Both the position numbers and the translations under genes were made by a program. From Acetobacteraceae bacterium (GTDB lineage Bacteria; Pseudomonadota; Alphaproteobacteria; Acetobacterales; Acetobacteraceae), in contig CP039460.1 of assembly GCA_004843345.1 (NCBI GenBank), positions 387,501-451,500 on the forward strand: DNA of 64,000 bases, given 5' to 3'. Of the stretch, positions 27,545-36,968 are shown piece after piece (the stretch's first letter is position 1; each line of letters opens with the position of its first letter). A model generated the notes under the pieces. It did not search any database, was not told the DNA's origin, and was given only the letters and a program-made list of their open reading frames with translations.

Positions 27545-28765
27545 ATGTCTCATTCTGCTCAAACTCAATCCACTCCGCTTCATCCTGAAGAAGAGCGTCT
27601 TTTAATCAAAACCGCACTCCTTTCTCCACATCAGGAAAAAGATGCGCAAGGACGTGAAAATCTTGTTGGTCTTTCCCGTGAAGAGCTTCTTGAAAAAATA
27701 GTCTCCCTGAATGAAAAAGCCTTTCGGGTAAAACAGATTTGGCACTGGATCTACCATCAAGGCGTACGTGACTTCTCTGAAATGGCCAATATTTCCCGCC
27801 CCCTTCAAGAGAAACTGACACAGAATTTTTTCATTGGCCGTCCTGATCAAAAACTTGCCCAGCTTTCAAAAGATGGCACTGAAAAAATCCTTTTCGGCTT
27901 TGACGACAAGCGTACTGCTGAAGCGGTTTATATTCCAGATCAAACGGAAGATCGTGGCGCTGTCTGCGTTTCTTCTCAAATCGGCTGTACCCTCGCCTGC
28001 AGTTTCTGCCATACGGGCACACAAAAACTCTTACGAAATCTAAGTTCCGCTGAAATTGTCGGGCAATTCATGGCAATGCGTGATCATTATCATGAGTGGC
28101 CTACGCCGAAAGACGGCACCCCCCGCAAACTTTCCAACATTGTGATGATGGGCATGGGAGAACCCCTTTATAATTACCAAAATGTTGCAAAGGCGCTTAC
28201 CATTATCATGGACGGCGAAGGCATTGCTCTTTCTCGCCGGCGTATTACCCTCTCAACCTCTGGTATTGTTCCGATGATCCGCCGTTGTGGAAAAGAGCTA
28301 GGAATCAATCTTGCGATTTCACTCCATGCCGTAACCGATGAGCTGCGTGACCGTATCGTTCCGATTAACCGCAAATATCCTATCAAAGAGCTTCTTAAGG
28401 CATGTGAGGAGTATCCTGGCGCATCGAACTCTCGCCGCTTAACCTTTGAGTATATTATGCTACGGGGAATCAATGACACGCCAACAGATGCAAGAGAATT
28501 AGTGCGGTTGCTGAAAAATCTTCCTGCAAAAGTAAATCTCATTCCTTTTAATCCGTGGCCTGGTTCAGATTACAAGCCATCACACCCCAAAGATATTAAA
28601 ATATTTGCCGATATTTTATCCCGTGCAAATATCGCAGCCCCCGTGAGAACACCGAGAGGAAGAGATATTCTGGCCGCCTGCGGACAATTAAAAACCTTGC
28701 ATGAAGGCAAAGAAAATCAAAGGATTTCTATAAAAAGAGAAGAAGAGATTTCAGCCAAAAACTAA
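27545..28765 (+). CDS. rlmN: Dual-specificity 23S rRNA/tRNA A2503/A37 methyltransferase RlmN
   Basis: A 406-residue radical-SAM methyltransferase making m2A at 23S rRNA position 2503 and tRNA position 37. The cluster motif is CTLACSFCHTG, followed by MMGMGEPLYNYQNV, and the methyl-carrying Cys lies in ILAACGQL near the C-terminus. Both the N-terminal RNA-binding helix region (HWIYHQGVRDFSEM) and the core are complete. It stands alone, 79 bases after tlyA. Confidence 0.96.
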   Translation: MSHSAQTQSTPLHPEEERLLIKTALLSPHQEKDAQGRENLVGLSREELLEKIVSLNEKAFRVKQIWHWIYHQGVRDFSEMANISRPLQEKLTQNFFIGRPDQKLAQLSKDGTEKILFGFDDKRTAEAVYIPDQTEDRGAVCVSSQIGCTLACSFCHTGTQKLLRNLSSAEIVGQFMAMRDHYHEWPTPKDGTPRKLSNIVMMGMGEPLYNYQNVAKALTIIMDGEGIALSRRRITLSTSGIVPMIRRCGKELGINLAISLHAVTDELRDRIVPINRKYPIKELLKACEEYPGASNSRRLTFEYIMLRGINDTPTDARELVRLLKNLPAKVNLIPFNPWPGSDYKPSHPKDIKIFADILSRANIAAPVRTPRGRDILAACGQLKTLHEGKENQRISIKREEEISAKN

Positions 28766-28867
28766 TTCTTCCTTAATTTTTCTCCTAAAAATCGCTATAA
28801 AGAGAGCGCTATTAACGCAATAACGCTTTCCTTAAGTGGGATAATTAGGCTTGTTCTGGAGAATAAT

Positions 28868-29818
28868 GTGAAGGCTCCCTTCTTTTTTTCTAAAAAAACG
28901 CTTCTGGCAATCGGCGCTTTTTCTACCCTTTCAGGGTGTGCGCAACTTCAAAACGTTTTCAATCCTGTGCCAGAAGAAGAAGAGATCACGTCAGAAGAAT
29001 TTATGGCAGAAGTCTATAAAAAACCTGATATTGTCCGTCTTCCAAGTGGCCTTGCCTACCATATTGAAGAATCTGGGCCAAAAGATGGACCTCACCCCCG
29101 TAAAGGTAAAAATATGATGCTTACCTACGAGGGACGATTGCCAGATGGCGCTATTTTTGACAGTTCAGAACAGCATACAGGCGCTGCCTATCAGGAAATG
29201 CCTCTCAACGGACAAATTGATGGCTGGATGGAAGCCCTGCCTCTGATGCATGTTGGTGATACATGGACACTCTATATCCCAGAAAATCTTGCGTACAAAG
29301 AACGTACAATGGGCATTATTCCAAGTCATAGTCCGCTTGTTTTCAAAATTCATTTGATGGGTGTTGATGAAAACGATTCTGGCGAAAATGAGGAAGAGGG
29401 TGAAAATGAGGGTCCAAGCGCCAAAAATATGAGCTCCGAAGAATTCATGGAAGAAAAATATAAAGAGCCTGACGTCATTAAACGCCAAAGCGGCCTTGCC
29501 TATAAAGTCATTCATGCTGCGCCAGGCAATCCACCTCAGCCTCCCTTCGGTGGAACCGTACGTATCTCCTATAAGGGAACACTTCCCAATGGGATTGTTT
29601 TCGATGCCTCCGACAAACATTCTCCAAACGGTCTCATGACGATGCCGCTTTCTAATGTTATTCGTGGTTGGCAGGAGGCTGTGCCGCTCATGCATGTTGG
29701 CGACCGTTGGGAAATTTATATTCCTTCAGAACTTGGCTATGGTGAAAAAGGAACGGAAGGTATTCCTGCTAATAGTGCCCTCATCTTTGATATCACGCTT
29801 GATGATATTATAAGCTAG
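28868..29818 (+). CDS. Lipoprotein with two FKBP-type prolyl isomerase domains
   Basis: A 316-residue predicted lipoprotein: signal peptide with lipobox LSGC (Cys near residue 24). Two FKBP domains follow, about 55-165 and 200-316, each introduced by an EEFM(A/E)E..YK helix and joined by an acidic ENEEEGENEG linker. Domain 2 keeps the active-site pattern (ISYKG, FDAS, GWQEAVPLMHVG, YIPSELGYG). Domain 1 is more diverged (YKERT in place of YGEKG). Start is GTG at 28868 with TGGAG upstream. It is probably a periplasmic folding factor anchored to a membrane. It is followed by a single-domain paralogue. Confidence 0.87.
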   Translation: MKAPFFFSKKTLLAIGAFSTLSGCAQLQNVFNPVPEEEEITSEEFMAEVYKKPDIVRLPSGLAYHIEESGPKDGPHPRKGKNMMLTYEGRLPDGAIFDSSEQHTGAAYQEMPLNGQIDGWMEALPLMHVGDTWTLYIPENLAYKERTMGIIPSHSPLVFKIHLMGVDENDSGENEEEGENEGPSAKNMSSEEFMEEKYKEPDVIKRQSGLAYKVIHAAPGNPPQPPFGGTVRISYKGTLPNGIVFDASDKHSPNGLMTMPLSNVIRGWQEAVPLMHVGDRWEIYIPSELGYGEKGTEGIPANSALIFDITLDDIIS

Positions 29819-29855
29819 CTTTAACCTAATCTCTTATGAAATTAAGGAGACTCTT

Positions 29856-30341
29856 ATGAAATTGACGCATACCTTCAAAGCTGCCTTAGCGGCTTCGACC
29901 CTGATGCTTGCTTCTATTGGAACGATGGCGTCTGCCTTTCCAGTGCAAAGCTCTGGCATTTCCTCCGATGATTTTATGAAGGCGATGGTTCAACAACCAA
30001 ATGTCACCAAATTGGAAGATGGCTTGGCTTATAAAATTCTTCAATCTGGTCCAGAAAATGCACCACAGGCACAGCCAGGGGGTGAAGTCAGCATTTCCTA
30101 TAAAGGACAGCTGCCTGACGGCACTGTTTTTGATGCCTCCAGCAAACATTCTGCAAATGGCTATATGACCATGTCTCTCGCAAATGTCATCCCAGGATGG
30201 CAGGAAATTGTGCCTCTGATGCATGTTGGCGATACATGGGAAGTTTACATTCCAGCAGAGCTTGCCTACGGCAGCCGTTCTGTTTCCATCATTCCTGCCA
30301 ATAGCCCACTCGTTTTTGAAATTACGCTCGGTGGGGTCTAA
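29856..30341 (+). CDS. Exported single-domain FKBP-type prolyl isomerase
   Basis: A 161-residue periplasmic FKBP. The signal peptide ends near ASA/FP; a DDFMKAMVQQP helix leads into one FKBP domain with ISYKG, VFDASS, GWQEIVPLMHVGDTWEVYIP and ELAYGSR. It closely resembles domain 2 of the preceding lipoprotein, so it is very probably a tandem duplicate. AAGGAG precedes the ATG. trpS begins 6 bases after its stop. Confidence 0.9.
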   Translation: MKLTHTFKAALAASTLMLASIGTMASAFPVQSSGISSDDFMKAMVQQPNVTKLEDGLAYKILQSGPENAPQAQPGGEVSISYKGQLPDGTVFDASSKHSANGYMTMSLANVIPGWQEIVPLMHVGDTWEVYIPAELAYGSRSVSIIPANSPLVFEITLGGV

Positions 30342-30347
30342 TCTTTT

Positions 30348-31367
30348 ATGAAGACACGTGTTTTTTCTGGTATCCAACCAACAGGAATTCCTCATTTAGG
30401 CAACTATCTTGGCGCTATTGCCCAGTGGGAAAAGCTCCAACAAGATCATGACTGCCATTTTTGTTTGGTTGACCTTCATGCCATTACCATGCCGTGGACG
30501 GCCGATATTTTGAGGGAAAATATTCTTCAAAGTGCGGCTTGCCTTCTGGCATGTGGGATTGAACCAGGAAAACTCTACGTCCAGTCAAGCCTGCATGCCC
30601 ATGCAAGGCTTGGATGGATCTTTAACTGTGTCGTGCGCCTTGGATGGTTAAACCGCATGACACAATTTAAAGATAAGGCTGGAAAAAATCGGGAAAAACA
30701 TTCAGCTGGTCTTTATATCTACCCTTCTCTCATGGCTGCCGATATTTTAGCTTTCAAAGCTAACCGTATCCCTGTCGGAGATGATCAGCGCCAACATATC
30801 GAATTGGCCAATGATATTGCCCAAAAATTCAATTTTGACCTTGGACAGCCCTATAAAGAAAAAACAGGTAAAGAATTTTTCCCAACGATTGAAGCACTCA
30901 TTCCGCCACAAGCGGCAAGAGTGATGAGCTTACGGGACGGCACAAAAAAGATGTCAAAATCAGATCCTTCTGATCAAAGCCGCATTTTACTCACAGATTC
31001 TGCCGATGCGATTGCAACAAAGATTAAAAAAGCGAAGACTGATCCTCTTCCTCTTCCAGATAATTTGGAAGCATTAGCAGACCGTCCAGAGGCAAAAAAT
31101 CTTCTTTCCCTCTACAATGTCTTAGAAGGTAAAAATTCGCTGGAGAACACACTTAATCAATTCTCTGGCAAAGGATTTGGAGCGTTTAAATCTGCCCTTG
31201 CAGACTTAATGGTTGAAAAACTTGCGCCCATTTCAAAGAAAACACAGGAATTTCTCTCCGACAAAGAAGAACTGCGAAAAGTTCTCAAACAAGGCTCTGA
31301 TGAAGCCAAAAAAATTGCGGATCCTATTGTCACAGAAGCTGAAGCTTTAGCTGGGCTAGGTTTTTAA
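30348..31367 (+). CDS. trpS: Tryptophanyl-tRNA synthetase
   Basis: A 339-residue class I aminoacyl-tRNA synthetase charging tRNA-Trp. The HIGH-type motif is PHLGNYLGA near residues 14-22 and the KMSKS motif is intact near 203. Length and order match the bacterial family. It is probably transcribed with the FKBP genes upstream, given the 6-base gap, and is convergent with arsB. Confidence 0.96.
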   Translation: MKTRVFSGIQPTGIPHLGNYLGAIAQWEKLQQDHDCHFCLVDLHAITMPWTADILRENILQSAACLLACGIEPGKLYVQSSLHAHARLGWIFNCVVRLGWLNRMTQFKDKAGKNREKHSAGLYIYPSLMAADILAFKANRIPVGDDQRQHIELANDIAQKFNFDLGQPYKEKTGKEFFPTIEALIPPQAARVMSLRDGTKKMSKSDPSDQSRILLTDSADAIATKIKKAKTDPLPLPDNLEALADRPEAKNLLSLYNVLEGKNSLENTLNQFSGKGFGAFKSALADLMVEKLAPISKKTQEFLSDKEELRKVLKQGSDEAKKIADPIVTEAEALAGLGF

Positions 31368-31387
31368 TTTTATTATTTTACTAAATG

Positions 31388-31425
31388 TTCGGCCAGTTGC
31401 TTAAATCATGAACAATCTGGCCGAA
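31388..31425. terminator. Hairpin between convergent trpS and arsB
   Basis: TTCGGCCAG (31388-31396) pairs exactly with CTGGCCGAA (31417-31425), with partial pairing further into the 20-base loop. Neither side has a strong T-run, so it may be a Rho-independent terminator of modest strength. Its position between converging genes supports that role. Confidence 0.5.
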
Positions 31426-31443
31426 ACGCGTTACTTAAAACAT

Positions 31444-32724
31444 TTATCCTAAGAATAGAACCATTGCTGCAAGGGTAGCGCTCAAAACGGGAAACGTGAT
31501 GATTGCGCCAACCTTACAATAATATCCCCAGCTGATTTTAATTCCCTTTTGCTTTAAAACATGCAGCCAAAGTAAAGTGGCTAAAGAACCAATAGGCGTC
31601 AGTTTTGGTCCAAGATCACAGCCGACAATATTGCTGTAAACCATCAATTCTTTTAAATTCTCAGGAAGCTTTGCATCCGAAATAGAAATTGCCTCAATCA
31701 AAACGGTTGGCATATTATTCATTATAGACGAAAGCAACGCTGCCATAAGGCCACTTCCTAAAGCAGCGCCCCAAGCTCCAAATGTTGAAAATTCGATAAG
31801 GAGTTTGGTTAAATACTGTGTCAATCCAGCATTCTTTAGACCATAAACAACCAAATACATTCCTAAAGAAAATAAAACGACTTGCCATGGTGCTGAAATA
31901 AAAATCTTTTTCATTGCAATTTGTTTGCTTCTGCCAGCAAATAGCGCCAGTAGAAGAGCAGCGGTAAACGCAGTAAAACTTACAGGCACACCCATAGGTT
32001 CTAAAATAAAAAATCCGCAAAGCAGCGCTGCCAAAACCAGCCACCCTGCCCCAAAAACATTTTTATCTTTAACCACTGAAATTGGTTCTGGCAGTTTCTG
32101 GAAATCATATCTCTCTGGCAAGTCCGCCTGATAATATAGAAAAAGCGCTAATAAAGTAGAAAAGACACTTACAATCGCTACTGGCAGCATATTTTTTAAA
32201 TATATCGCAAAAGATAGATGAAAAAAATCTGCTGAAACAATATTCACTAAATTAGAAACCATTAAGGGCAAACTGCCCATATCTGCGATAAAGCCACTGG
32301 CCATCACAAAGGCGATAATAGCTTTTCCCTGATAGCCTAGCGCTAAGAGCATTGCCACAATGATAGGCGTTAAAATCAAAGCCGCCCCATCATTGGCAAA
32401 AACGGCAGCCACAATAGCGCCCAAAAGAATAGAAAAAACGAAAAGCTGTTTCCCTCTTCCTCGTCCTAATCGAGCAACATGCAAAGCAGCCCATTCAAAA
32501 CTCCCCGCTTCATCCAAAATCATACTGATAAGAATAATGGCAACAAAAGCACCCGTTGCATTCCAAATAATTTGCCACACTGTTGCGATATCAGAAACGG
32601 AAATCAAACCGCATAAAAAAGCGGCTAAAGCCCCACCTAAAGCACTCCAACCAATTGGAAGAGATTTCGGCTGATAAATCACCAAAAATAAGGTCACAAG
32701 AAAAATAACGAATGCTAAAACCAT
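31444..32724 (-). CDS. arsB: Arsenite/antimonite efflux permease ArsB
   Basis: A 426-residue inner-membrane protein with about 12 membrane segments of the ArsB/ion transporter fold, expelling arsenite. FANDGAALILTPII, GFIADMGSLPLMVSNLVNI and VGCDLGPKLTPIGSLATLLW are the hallmark sequences. It starts one base after the arsR stop codon, so the two form an operon. No arsC or arsA is present in the window. Confidence 0.95.
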   Translation of the reverse strand: MVLAFVIFLVTLFLVIYQPKSLPIGWSALGGALAAFLCGLISVSDIATVWQIIWNATGAFVAIILISMILDEAGSFEWAALHVARLGRGRGKQLFVFSILLGAIVAAVFANDGAALILTPIIVAMLLALGYQGKAIIAFVMASGFIADMGSLPLMVSNLVNIVSADFFHLSFAIYLKNMLPVAIVSVFSTLLALFLYYQADLPERYDFQKLPEPISVVKDKNVFGAGWLVLAALLCGFFILEPMGVPVSFTAFTAALLLALFAGRSKQIAMKKIFISAPWQVVLFSLGMYLVVYGLKNAGLTQYLTKLLIEFSTFGAWGAALGSGLMAALLSSIMNNMPTVLIEAISISDAKLPENLKELMVYSNIVGCDLGPKLTPIGSLATLLWLHVLKQKGIKISWGYYCKVGAIITFPVLSATLAAMVLFLG

Positions 32725-32725
32725 C

Positions 32726-33049
32726 TTATTTTCTCTTGTTCAAAGAGGGCGTACATTTTTCTGGTTCGCCCCCACAGCATTCTTTACGCATGAAATTTAT
32801 AATCCTAAAAAAATATTCCATATCGGCTCGATAAATAATTAAACGCCCCTGTCGATTTGAATGAATTAATCCTGCCTGTTGCAGAATTTTTAGATGAACA
32901 GACATGGTATTTTGTGGAATTTCCAATGTACGAGCAATCTCTCCAGCCGAGATCCCCTCTGGCTCATAGTGCGACAATAATCGAAAAGCATCTAAACGAC
33001 TTTCCTGCGCTAAGGCATTTAATGCCTCTATAATCTTATTCTTATCCAT
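32726..33049 (-). CDS. arsR: ArsR-family arsenic-responsive repressor
   Basis: A 107-residue winged-helix repressor. The DNA-binding helix region is IARTLEIPQNTMSVHLKILQQAGL, residues 41-63. It lacks the ELCVCDL metal site of classic ArsR. Instead it has a C-terminal RKECCGGEPEKC cluster, similar in kind to the Acidithiobacillus ferrooxidans ArsR type, which senses arsenite through C-terminal Cys pairs. An inverted repeat overlaps its start codon. It is the first gene of an arsR-arsB unit. Confidence 0.92.
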   Translation of the reverse strand: MDKNKIIEALNALAQESRLDAFRLLSHYEPEGISAGEIARTLEIPQNTMSVHLKILQQAGLIHSNRQGRLIIYRADMEYFFRIINFMRKECCGGEPEKCTPSLNKRK

Positions 33050-33071
33050 ATATCCAGAATAATGGATATAT
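33048..33071. promoter_or_regulatory. Palindrome at the arsR start, candidate ArsR operator
   Basis: ATATATCC (33048-33055) and GGATATAT (33064-33071) form an 8-bp perfect inverted repeat with an 8-base spacer. It begins at the arsR start codon. Autoregulating ArsR proteins bind AT-rich palindromes at their own promoters, so this is the most likely operator. Confidence 0.5.
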
Positions 33072-33130
33072 TAAAGGAATGCAAAACGATAACATCTGCC
33101 TTTGTTTCTAAAGAAAGAAACTTCTTACAA

Positions 33131-34414
33131 TCACCGTTCTTCTTCGATTTCATCCAATGGTCGGTGAAGAAGCTTAATCACTTCATCAGCGGCGGCTTGG
33201 GAGGGTGATTTATTAAAATCTTTGGGTCTTAATTCCGCCAGAATTTCTGGAAATTCTGCGAGTTGCTTTGCCCTATCTTCTGGATGAAGCAATAATTCTT
33301 TTAGTGCCTCTGCCAATTTCTTTGGCTTACAATTTTCCTGAATAAATTCAGGAACAATTTCTCTATTTGCTAAAATATTTAACATGCAAATATAGGGGAC
33401 TGTAATAAAAAATCTTGCTAAAAAAGCAAAAATTGGCCCAACCTTATGCGCTACAACCATCGGAATGTTATGAACAGCAAGTTCCAATGTCGAAGTGCCT
33501 GATTTTGTTAAAGCACAATCACAAGCGGCAAAAGCATCATATTTTGCAAATTTACCGGCAACAAGAATGGGAGGCTGCTTCCATTTCTTTGTTCTACGGA
33601 TAATCATATTCTTTACATTTTGCCCGAGCAAAATAACAGGACGCAAATCAGGAAAGTCTTTTGCTAAAAGCTCAACTGTTTTCCGATAAATCGGCAATAG
33701 TGTTTTAATTTCTGTCTTTCGGCTTCCTGGCATAATTAACAGAATTTTTGCATTCTCTGGAATATTATGCTGATGTCGAAAACGCCTGCCTTTCCCATGA
33801 TAATAACCAGATTGCAAAACGGGATGTCCTACGAAAGCCGTATTTACACCCGCATTTTGAAACCAAGGCACTTCAGAAGGCAAAAGACATAAAAGCTTAT
33901 CCCAACGCCCCTTATAAGTAACAACCCTTTTAGGTCTCCAAGCCCAGACTTGTGGCGCAACATATTGAATCCGCCGTGTCTCTAAATGACTAACACGGTG
34001 CAGTAATTTCCCAGAAAAAACAGGGTGATCAATCGTAATGACAACGGCAGGATGGGAAAGAATAATATCCTGCACACACTCAAATAAACGCTGACGCAAA
34101 TGAAAGTAATGGAAAACAATATCCCAAACCCCCATCACTGAAAGCTCACGCATTGGGAAAAGACTGCGCAGTCCCAATGCTTCCATTTGTGTTCCGCCAA
34201 CGCCTGCAAAAATTAAAGAAGGATCGCGCTCACTCAAGGCCTGAATGAGACGTGCGCCAATCATATCAGCACTGGGTTCGCCAGCCAAAATCCAGATTAC
34301 CGCCCCATCTTTATCTTGGTTTGAGAAATCCGCATCCAGCTCTTCTACCAGCTTTACCAGAGGATCCGGCAACTCGTTGACAGCTGCCATTTCCGCTTCT
34401 GTTTCGCCTATCAT
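33131..34414 (-). CDS. lpxB: Lipid-A-disaccharide synthase
   Basis: A 427-residue membrane-associated GT19 glycosyltransferase joining UDP-diacylglucosamine and lipid X. Signatures are ILAGEPSADMIGARLIQAL near residues 42-60, PQVWAWRPKRV near 153, LPGSRKTEI-like MPGSRKTEI and TKSGTSTLE. It carries about 30 extra N-terminal residues. It lies 22 bases downstream of pheT instead of in an lpxA-lpxB cluster. The enzyme shows that the organism makes lipid A, consistent with the lpt genes at 50-55 kb. Confidence 0.95.
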   Translation of the reverse strand: MIGETEAEMAAVNELPDPLVKLVEELDADFSNQDKDGAVIWILAGEPSADMIGARLIQALSERDPSLIFAGVGGTQMEALGLRSLFPMRELSVMGVWDIVFHYFHLRQRLFECVQDIILSHPAVVITIDHPVFSGKLLHRVSHLETRRIQYVAPQVWAWRPKRVVTYKGRWDKLLCLLPSEVPWFQNAGVNTAFVGHPVLQSGYYHGKGRRFRHQHNIPENAKILLIMPGSRKTEIKTLLPIYRKTVELLAKDFPDLRPVILLGQNVKNMIIRRTKKWKQPPILVAGKFAKYDAFAACDCALTKSGTSTLELAVHNIPMVVAHKVGPIFAFLARFFITVPYICMLNILANREIVPEFIQENCKPKKLAEALKELLLHPEDRAKQLAEFPEILAELRPKDFNKSPSQAAADEVIKLLHRPLDEIEEER

Positions 34415-34436
34415 AACGAACCCTCTGAAATTAAAA

Positions 34437-36953
34437 TCATTCTGATCTTAGTTCTACACCAATTTTAGCAACTTCCTGCCTAACTTTTTCCTGCAAATTA
34501 GACAAGATCTCTTCTGTTAAAGCTTCTCCTTCTGGATAAAAAGTCACCTCAACACCAATCGAAGTCTTTCCAGCGCCAAGCTTTTCTTCGTCTTTAAAAA
34601 GGTCAAAAATACGGACATCGGCGGTTTGTGCAAAATTCTTTCCGCCACGAACCGCTTTTTTAACCGATTGAATAATTTCCTGACCTGAAACAGAAACAGG
34701 GACTAAGAAGGCAAAATCACGCCGAACAGGCTGTAAGGAAAGAGAGGTAAAAGCGGACCTCTTATTTTTAGGCAAAGCAATTTTTTCTAAATTTGCTTCA
34801 AACCCGACAACCCGATCTGTAACCTCATAAAATGCACGCACTTTCGGATGAATTTCTCCGAAATAGCCAAGCAGAATCTTACGTCCAAGATAAACAGCGC
34901 CAGAACGGCCTGGATGATAATAAGAAGGCGTTTCTGAAGTGATGTTTAGAGATTCTGGATTAACTCCTGCCTCTATCAAAAGTCCGATAAAATCAGACTG
35001 TGCATCACGCCAGCTGAATTCATTCCCTTTCTTATCGGCAACAGCTTGTCCCGCAAGGCGTGCCTGACGCCCGCCTCTCAAGGCTGACAGCATCATTCTC
35101 TCGCCTTCTTCTCCGAAGGCAGGGCCAAGCTCAAAAAATCCAGCCTCTCCATGCACGCCAAGCCCTTTGGCTAAATTGCGGGAAAGCGCCTTGAGCATGT
35201 TTGGCAAAAGAGAAGAACGTAATTGTCCAAATTCCTGCGAAATCGGGTTAGGCAGTTTTTCATTTTCCTTCCCCTTTCCAAATAATTTTTGTTCTTCTTC
35301 AGAAATAAAAGAAAAGCCCGTTGTCTCTTGTAGCCCTTGAGCAGCACAAAAGCGGCGTATTTGTCGATTGCGTTCATGCTTCTGGCGCTCATCTTTAGAA
35401 TGGCAGGCTTCTTTTGGAAGCGGATGCGACTGAACTTCGGCATAGCCTCTAAGGCGAACAATCTCATTGATAAGCTGTGCTTCTGCAGAAAGACGGCGGG
35501 CTTTTTCCTCCAGCGCCTTCGCAAAATCTTCCTTTAAAGAAGCGGCAGAGAATGCCTGATAATTAAGAGGCAAAATATCATTGCGCCAAGAAGGAACTTC
35601 AAAAATGCCCTCTTCTCCAAGCTTTTTAAAGCCTAATTTTTCTAAACTTTCCGCGACATCTTCCTTTGAAATCTCTAAATTTCCAAAAGAAGAGATTTTT
35701 TCAAACTTGAGCGCAACCTTCCGCTTATATTCGGGTAATTCTCCATGTATTTCAACTTTACCCAACCGACCACCGCAAAGGGATAAAATCAAGCGAGAGG
35801 CAATTTCCAAACCTTCTGAAATACCGCCAAGATCAATCCCTCTCTCAAAACGGTAAGAAGAATCAGAAGCTAGCCCCAAACGACGTGCTGTTTTGGCAAT
35901 TTGTGCTGGATTAAAATAGGCAGACTCAACAAAAACATTTTTTGTTTCCAGACTTACAGCACTGTCTGCACCGCCCATAATACCAAGCAAAGACTGAACC
36001 GTGCCATTGGCATCTCGCACGACCATATCTCCCTCAGCAAGCTTATAGGTTTCACCATTTAAAGCCTTAAAAGTTTCCCCTGCTTTTGCGCTTCCAATTT
36101 CCAGGCTCTTCCCAGCAATTTTATCTACATCAAAAACATGTAAAGGACGATTTAGGCTATAAAGAAGATAATTTGTAATATCGACTAAGGCAGATTGTGC
36201 CTTAACCCCCATTTGTCCAAGCCTATGAGTTATCAATTTTGGAGAGGTTTTATTTTCAACTCCCTCAATTATTCTGCCTGTAAAATAAGGCTGAGACTCA
36301 TGCGAACCGGCAAGAGAAATTGTTCCTTTCGCTGAAATTTCAGGCAACGCAGGTAAAGCCGATAATTCCTGAGAAAGCGAATGATATTGACCAATCCCTG
36401 CTGCGCCTAAATCCCGTGCGACGCCCCGAATACCAAGCGCATCTCCCCGATCTGGTGTAATGCCGATTTCAATCATCGCATCATTAAGCTGTGCCCAATC
36501 AGCATATAACTGACCGACTTCTGCTTCTTCAGGCAGTTCAGCAATTCCGTGGTCTTCATTCCCTTGCGCCAGCTCACGGTAGGAACACATCATACCACAG
36601 CTCTCAACACCTCTGATTTTTCCCTTTTTAATTTCCATGCCATTTGCTGGCACAATTGCTCCTGGCAAAGCACAAATCACCTTAATACCAGCCCGTGCAT
36701 TCGGCGCACCACAGACAATTTGCACTTCCTCATTGCCCACACCGACATTGACTTTACAGACACGCAGACGATCCGCATCAGGATGCTGAACAGCCTCTTT
36801 AATTTGCGCCACATAAAAATTTTTAAGCGCATCTGCTGGATTTTCAACGCCTTCAACCTCTAAACCAATACGGTTAAGCGTTGCGATAACTTCTTCCAAA
36901 GAGGCTTCTGTCTTTAGAAATTCTTTCAACCAAGAAAATGGAACTTGCATCAA
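34437..36953 (-). CDS. pheT: Phenylalanyl-tRNA synthetase beta subunit
   Basis: An 838-residue beta chain of the (alpha-beta)2 PheRS. Domains in order: tRNA-binding EMAP-like domain (about 40-150), B3/B4 editing domain with the GIMGG loop, B5, catalytic-like core and C-terminal ferredoxin-fold anticodon-binding domain (745-838). Slightly longer than the usual 790-800. A region near residue 480 carries an additional Ala/Lys-rich helix (SAASLKEDFAKALEEKARR), a possible small insertion. pheS ends 15 bases upstream. Confidence 0.96.
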   Translation of the reverse strand: MMQVPFSWLKEFLKTEASLEEVIATLNRIGLEVEGVENPADALKNFYVAQIKEAVQHPDADRLRVCKVNVGVGNEEVQIVCGAPNARAGIKVICALPGAIVPANGMEIKKGKIRGVESCGMMCSYRELAQGNEDHGIAELPEEAEVGQLYADWAQLNDAMIEIGITPDRGDALGIRGVARDLGAAGIGQYHSLSQELSALPALPEISAKGTISLAGSHESQPYFTGRIIEGVENKTSPKLITHRLGQMGVKAQSALVDITNYLLYSLNRPLHVFDVDKIAGKSLEIGSAKAGETFKALNGETYKLAEGDMVVRDANGTVQSLLGIMGGADSAVSLETKNVFVESAYFNPAQIAKTARRLGLASDSSYRFERGIDLGGISEGLEIASRLILSLCGGRLGKVEIHGELPEYKRKVALKFEKISSFGNLEISKEDVAESLEKLGFKKLGEEGIFEVPSWRNDILPLNYQAFSAASLKEDFAKALEEKARRLSAEAQLINEIVRLRGYAEVQSHPLPKEACHSKDERQKHERNRQIRRFCAAQGLQETTGFSFISEEEQKLFGKGKENEKLPNPISQEFGQLRSSLLPNMLKALSRNLAKGLGVHGEAGFFELGPAFGEEGERMMLSALRGGRQARLAGQAVADKKGNEFSWRDAQSDFIGLLIEAGVNPESLNITSETPSYYHPGRSGAVYLGRKILLGYFGEIHPKVRAFYEVTDRVVGFEANLEKIALPKNKRSAFTSLSLQPVRRDFAFLVPVSVSGQEIIQSVKKAVRGGKNFAQTADVRIFDLFKDEEKLGAGKTSIGVEVTFYPEGEALTEEILSNLQEKVRQEVAKIGVELRSE

Positions 36954-36968
36954 AAAGACCTCTTCTTC

